NCBI GenBank assembly: GCA_032719365.1
Contig: CM064874.1
Location: forward strand, 40,202,271 to 40,266,270
Source: Prinsepia uniflora
Lineage: Eukaryota; Streptophyta; Magnoliopsida; Rosales; Rosaceae
Direction of reading: 5' to 3'
DNA length: 64,000 bases
Under the pieces are notes generated by a model. That model did not search any database. It was not told where the DNA came from and was given only the letters and a program-made list of their open reading frames with translations. Of this stretch, positions 61,761 to 64,000 are shown one piece after another. Numbering within the stretch: position 1 is the stretch's first letter; each line of letters starts with the position of its first letter. A program made the position numbers and the translations under genes.

Positions 61761-62355
61761 AGTTGCAAAGACAAAAAAGGGTCCGGCTTGGTTTATTAAG
61801 GCAACTAGGGATAAGATGCGGTCGGATACACACTAGCAGACGATGAGAGCCACAGGATTCATGGCAGAAGTGATTCATAAATTTTAAGAACAGAGGAACT
61901 CCTGGGATCTATGAAGCACCGAAAGTCCATTTGGTGGCATCCTGTGTTTTGAAAATCGATAGATATGAAATATTTTTTAAATTTACAAATAACTTAATTC
62001 GAAAGAAGAAGAAATTTTGAAATGTTTCGAAATTTAGAAGGAAGTTTCGAATGCTTATAGGATACCCAAAACTATTTTATAAATATAAATTTACAAAAAA
62101 ATAAATATATATTTTTTTTTAAAATAATATGAGACAAACCTTGAGAGTTTCAAAGTTAGTGAATTATTTTGTAAATTAAAAATAAGAGGTGATGCATTTG
62201 ATTATATGCATATGGAAAATTTTGGTTTACTTGGGATGGAAAATTTTGGTTTACTTGGGATGGAAAATCTAACTTCATATATATAACAGATGCTGATTTA
62301 CTTGAGATTGAAAATTTAACTCCATAAATTAAGGTAGGCATTCATATTTTATTGG
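61761..62355. other. Intergenic DNA with a short tandem repeat
   Basis: No gene seen. At about 62211-62265 a 25-bp unit containing GGAAAATTTTGGTTTACTTG is repeated twice, with a decayed third copy near 62290. Confidence 0.55.
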
Positions 62356-62908
62356 TGATGATAGTTGTGGAATCATAAATTATCGAAATATAATGGAATT
62401 GTCATGTGACTCATAATTTAAATAATCTTCATATTGCTCATGGAAATGACATTAACGGCTTGCAAACACACACACATTAAATAATATATTTATCAGCTAG
62501 ATATGTTATTTAACCAGATTAAAACTTCAATAATATTAATATTTCACCTTGAGAATTAAGTGTAATTAGTATTCTTAACAATGAACCAATAGTATTAATT
62601 TTAAATTATTGAATAATATATTTTACTAAAAGCATATTATTTATCAATTACAAATTCAAACGACCAATCAGAATGCTCCGAGATTCCTAAGGCTTCCCTA
62701 TAAATAGCGAAGCTCATTTCATTCTCAAGTAAGCCGATTTTTCGCTTCGAAATATTTTTCTTTCCTCTCTCAAAACTAACTTAGGCATCAAAATGTTTTT
62801 GGTTAAATAACCCAACAAGTAATCGATAGAGACAACAATAGCTGATTATTTGCTATTTGCAGGAATTGTGAAGATTTTTCGCGGCGAGTACGATTTTTGC
62901 TTCAACAA
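62356..62908 (+). mobile_element. LTR-like dispersed repeat, copy 2
   Basis: Partner of 17649-18273, with TATA box TATAAATAGC at 62700 and the same end (TTTTTGCTTCAACA). A short direct repeat (TTAAGGTAGGCATTCATATT) lies just before it (62328) and after it (62951). Confidence 0.6.
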
Positions 62909-63893
62909 TAGTTAATTAAAAATGTTTAATAAAGTTGGTTGACCGTAAGTTAAGGTAGGCATTCATATTTTGTTATATACTTTTAACTTAAATATTTCAT
63001 ATTTTATGCATATTTAGATTTTTTTTCAATCTTTTTTTTGTTTGAAAAGATGTATTATTTATTTAAAACATTGTGAAGAGAGTACAGGAGCAAAAACTTA
63101 GTCATTGCCAATCTTAGTGTGAATAATCGGAACAATAACTAAATCTTGGAGAGATTTGCAGCCTGAACTATTCACAAAGAACAAAGAACTACGAAGTAAA
63201 ATAAAATCACAAGAGAGGTTATGACAATAACTTGCTAGCTAATACAAAGAGTTAAGGCGGTCCAATGTCACTTAAGGTTGTGGGGATGCTCTTTGTGCTG
63301 CCTCATCAAAAAAACTTGCATGGAAAAATCCAGTGGAAGAAAACCACGACATAGGAAAAAGAGCGCAACCTTGAGAGTTATCTTGATAAGACCAATATTT
63401 TCCATGCTTCAATTGTGAGGGTTTTACCATATAGAAAGAAGATCAAATGTTAACCAGTTGGGTTATCATATAGGCTTTGTTACTGCCTAAGGATCTAAAG
63501 TAAAGATGAGGACAATAAATAAATCAGAGAGAAGGTGTCACTGACAATTAAACACTAAAAATGAAAGAAGACAAAAGAAAATAGAAGAAATAATAACTAA
63601 AATTAAAATCTAAAATCCTAAAGTCAGCAGCGGGAGATGAACGAAAAAATTTATGCTGGTAGAGTGACGGTGGAATTCCAACTGAAAGTAAACGTGAGAT
63701 GATGCGAGTCACTAGATCGGGATAATCAAGGAAACTACCACAAATGAGATATATGTCCTGATGGAGGGAGAGTGAGTATGAAGACCAAGTGAAATAAGTT
63801 CTTTAGAGAGAAATAGTAAGCGTCATTAATGAGAAATGAGTAAATCCTATCAAGGTCAATAGCAAGGTTAGTGAAGCTGTTAAGGAGTGGGAA
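62909..63893. other. AT-rich repeat-like DNA, unclassified
   Basis: No gene recognised. The stretch near 63295-63345 (CCTCATCAAAAAAACTTGCA and GGAAAAATCCAGTGGAAGAAAA) resembles a motif I remember from dispersed plant repeats. I cannot assign it to a class. Confidence 0.4.
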
Positions 63894-64000
63894 TGTAACG
63901 ACCCGTCCCAAATTCCTAGATTAGATTAGTGACTAATCACGATTAGTGAGGCTAATCCGTGATTAGTAGAGCGAAATCGGACGAACGATGCGAAATGACC
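63894..64000 (+). mobile_element. Start of another gypsy LTR, cut by the window edge
   Basis: TGTAACGACCCGTCCCAAAT begins here and continues with the GATTAGTGA..GATTAGTGAGGCTAATC wording typical of the LTR starts at 34881 and 44546. Confidence 0.88.

Noticed and set aside
61559..61846. 95-codon plus-strand open frame upstream of the LNK-like gene
   Set aside because: It overlaps the promoter region and its G-boxes, has no recognisable domain, and its composition is unlike the coding exons nearby.

Overview
The window looks like repeat-rich nuclear DNA of a eudicot plant. It has spliced genes with short GT..AG introns, a LNK-type clock gene, a MAP65 relic, Ty3-gypsy and Ty1-copia retrotransposons primed by initiator-Met tRNA, and no bacterial or organellar features. 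The species cannot be named from the sequence. By my reading about four fifths is transposon-derived, and only one gene (LNK-like, 55.9-61.4 kb, minus strand) looks largely intact.

Layout. 1-17 kb: a 25/26-bp hairpin satellite (953-1856, 12878-13181, 15915-16960) split by a complete but decayed Ty3-gypsy element with about 3.12-kb LTRs (1857-12877) and by a solo LTR (13182-15914). The gypsy element itself carries a foreign solo LTR (6684-8259, exact 5-bp target duplication). 17-21 kb: AT-rich DNA with an LTR-like repeat, then a truncated, frameshifted MAP65 pseudogene. Its first exon is mirrored as a 57-bp inverted repeat and fused to the tail of a copia element.

21.9-42.5 kb: one Ty1-copia element (minus strand) split inside its integrase zinc finger by a gypsy element (25960-41416). 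That gypsy element carries a solo LTR (28511-31547, TSD CCATT) and an LTR (34619-40734) which is itself interrupted by a solo LTR of opposite orientation (34881-38138, TSD TTTAT). 42.5-47.9 kb: a gypsy LTR interrupted by another solo LTR (44546-47215, TSD GAGTC). 47.9-54.0 kb: a second copia element with both LTRs, a target duplication and about twelve in-frame stops. 54-55 kb: remnant of a small gene.

55.9-61.4 kb: the LNK-like gene with five coding exons, an upstream non-coding exon and two perfect G-boxes upstream. Its last exon appears to have slipped out of frame near the end. 62-64 kb: AT-rich repeats and the start of another gypsy LTR at 63894.

The most interesting signal is architectural. 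The large gypsy LTRs, whatever their family or orientation, share an inverted-repeat module (GTGAGTGGAC ... GTCCACTCAC) with inner TGCATGCA palindromes. It encloses arrays of short hairpins whose two arms change together, and a separate GC-rich hairpin lies outside the module. The unrelated satellite and the second copia LTR are also built from tandem imperfect palindromes.
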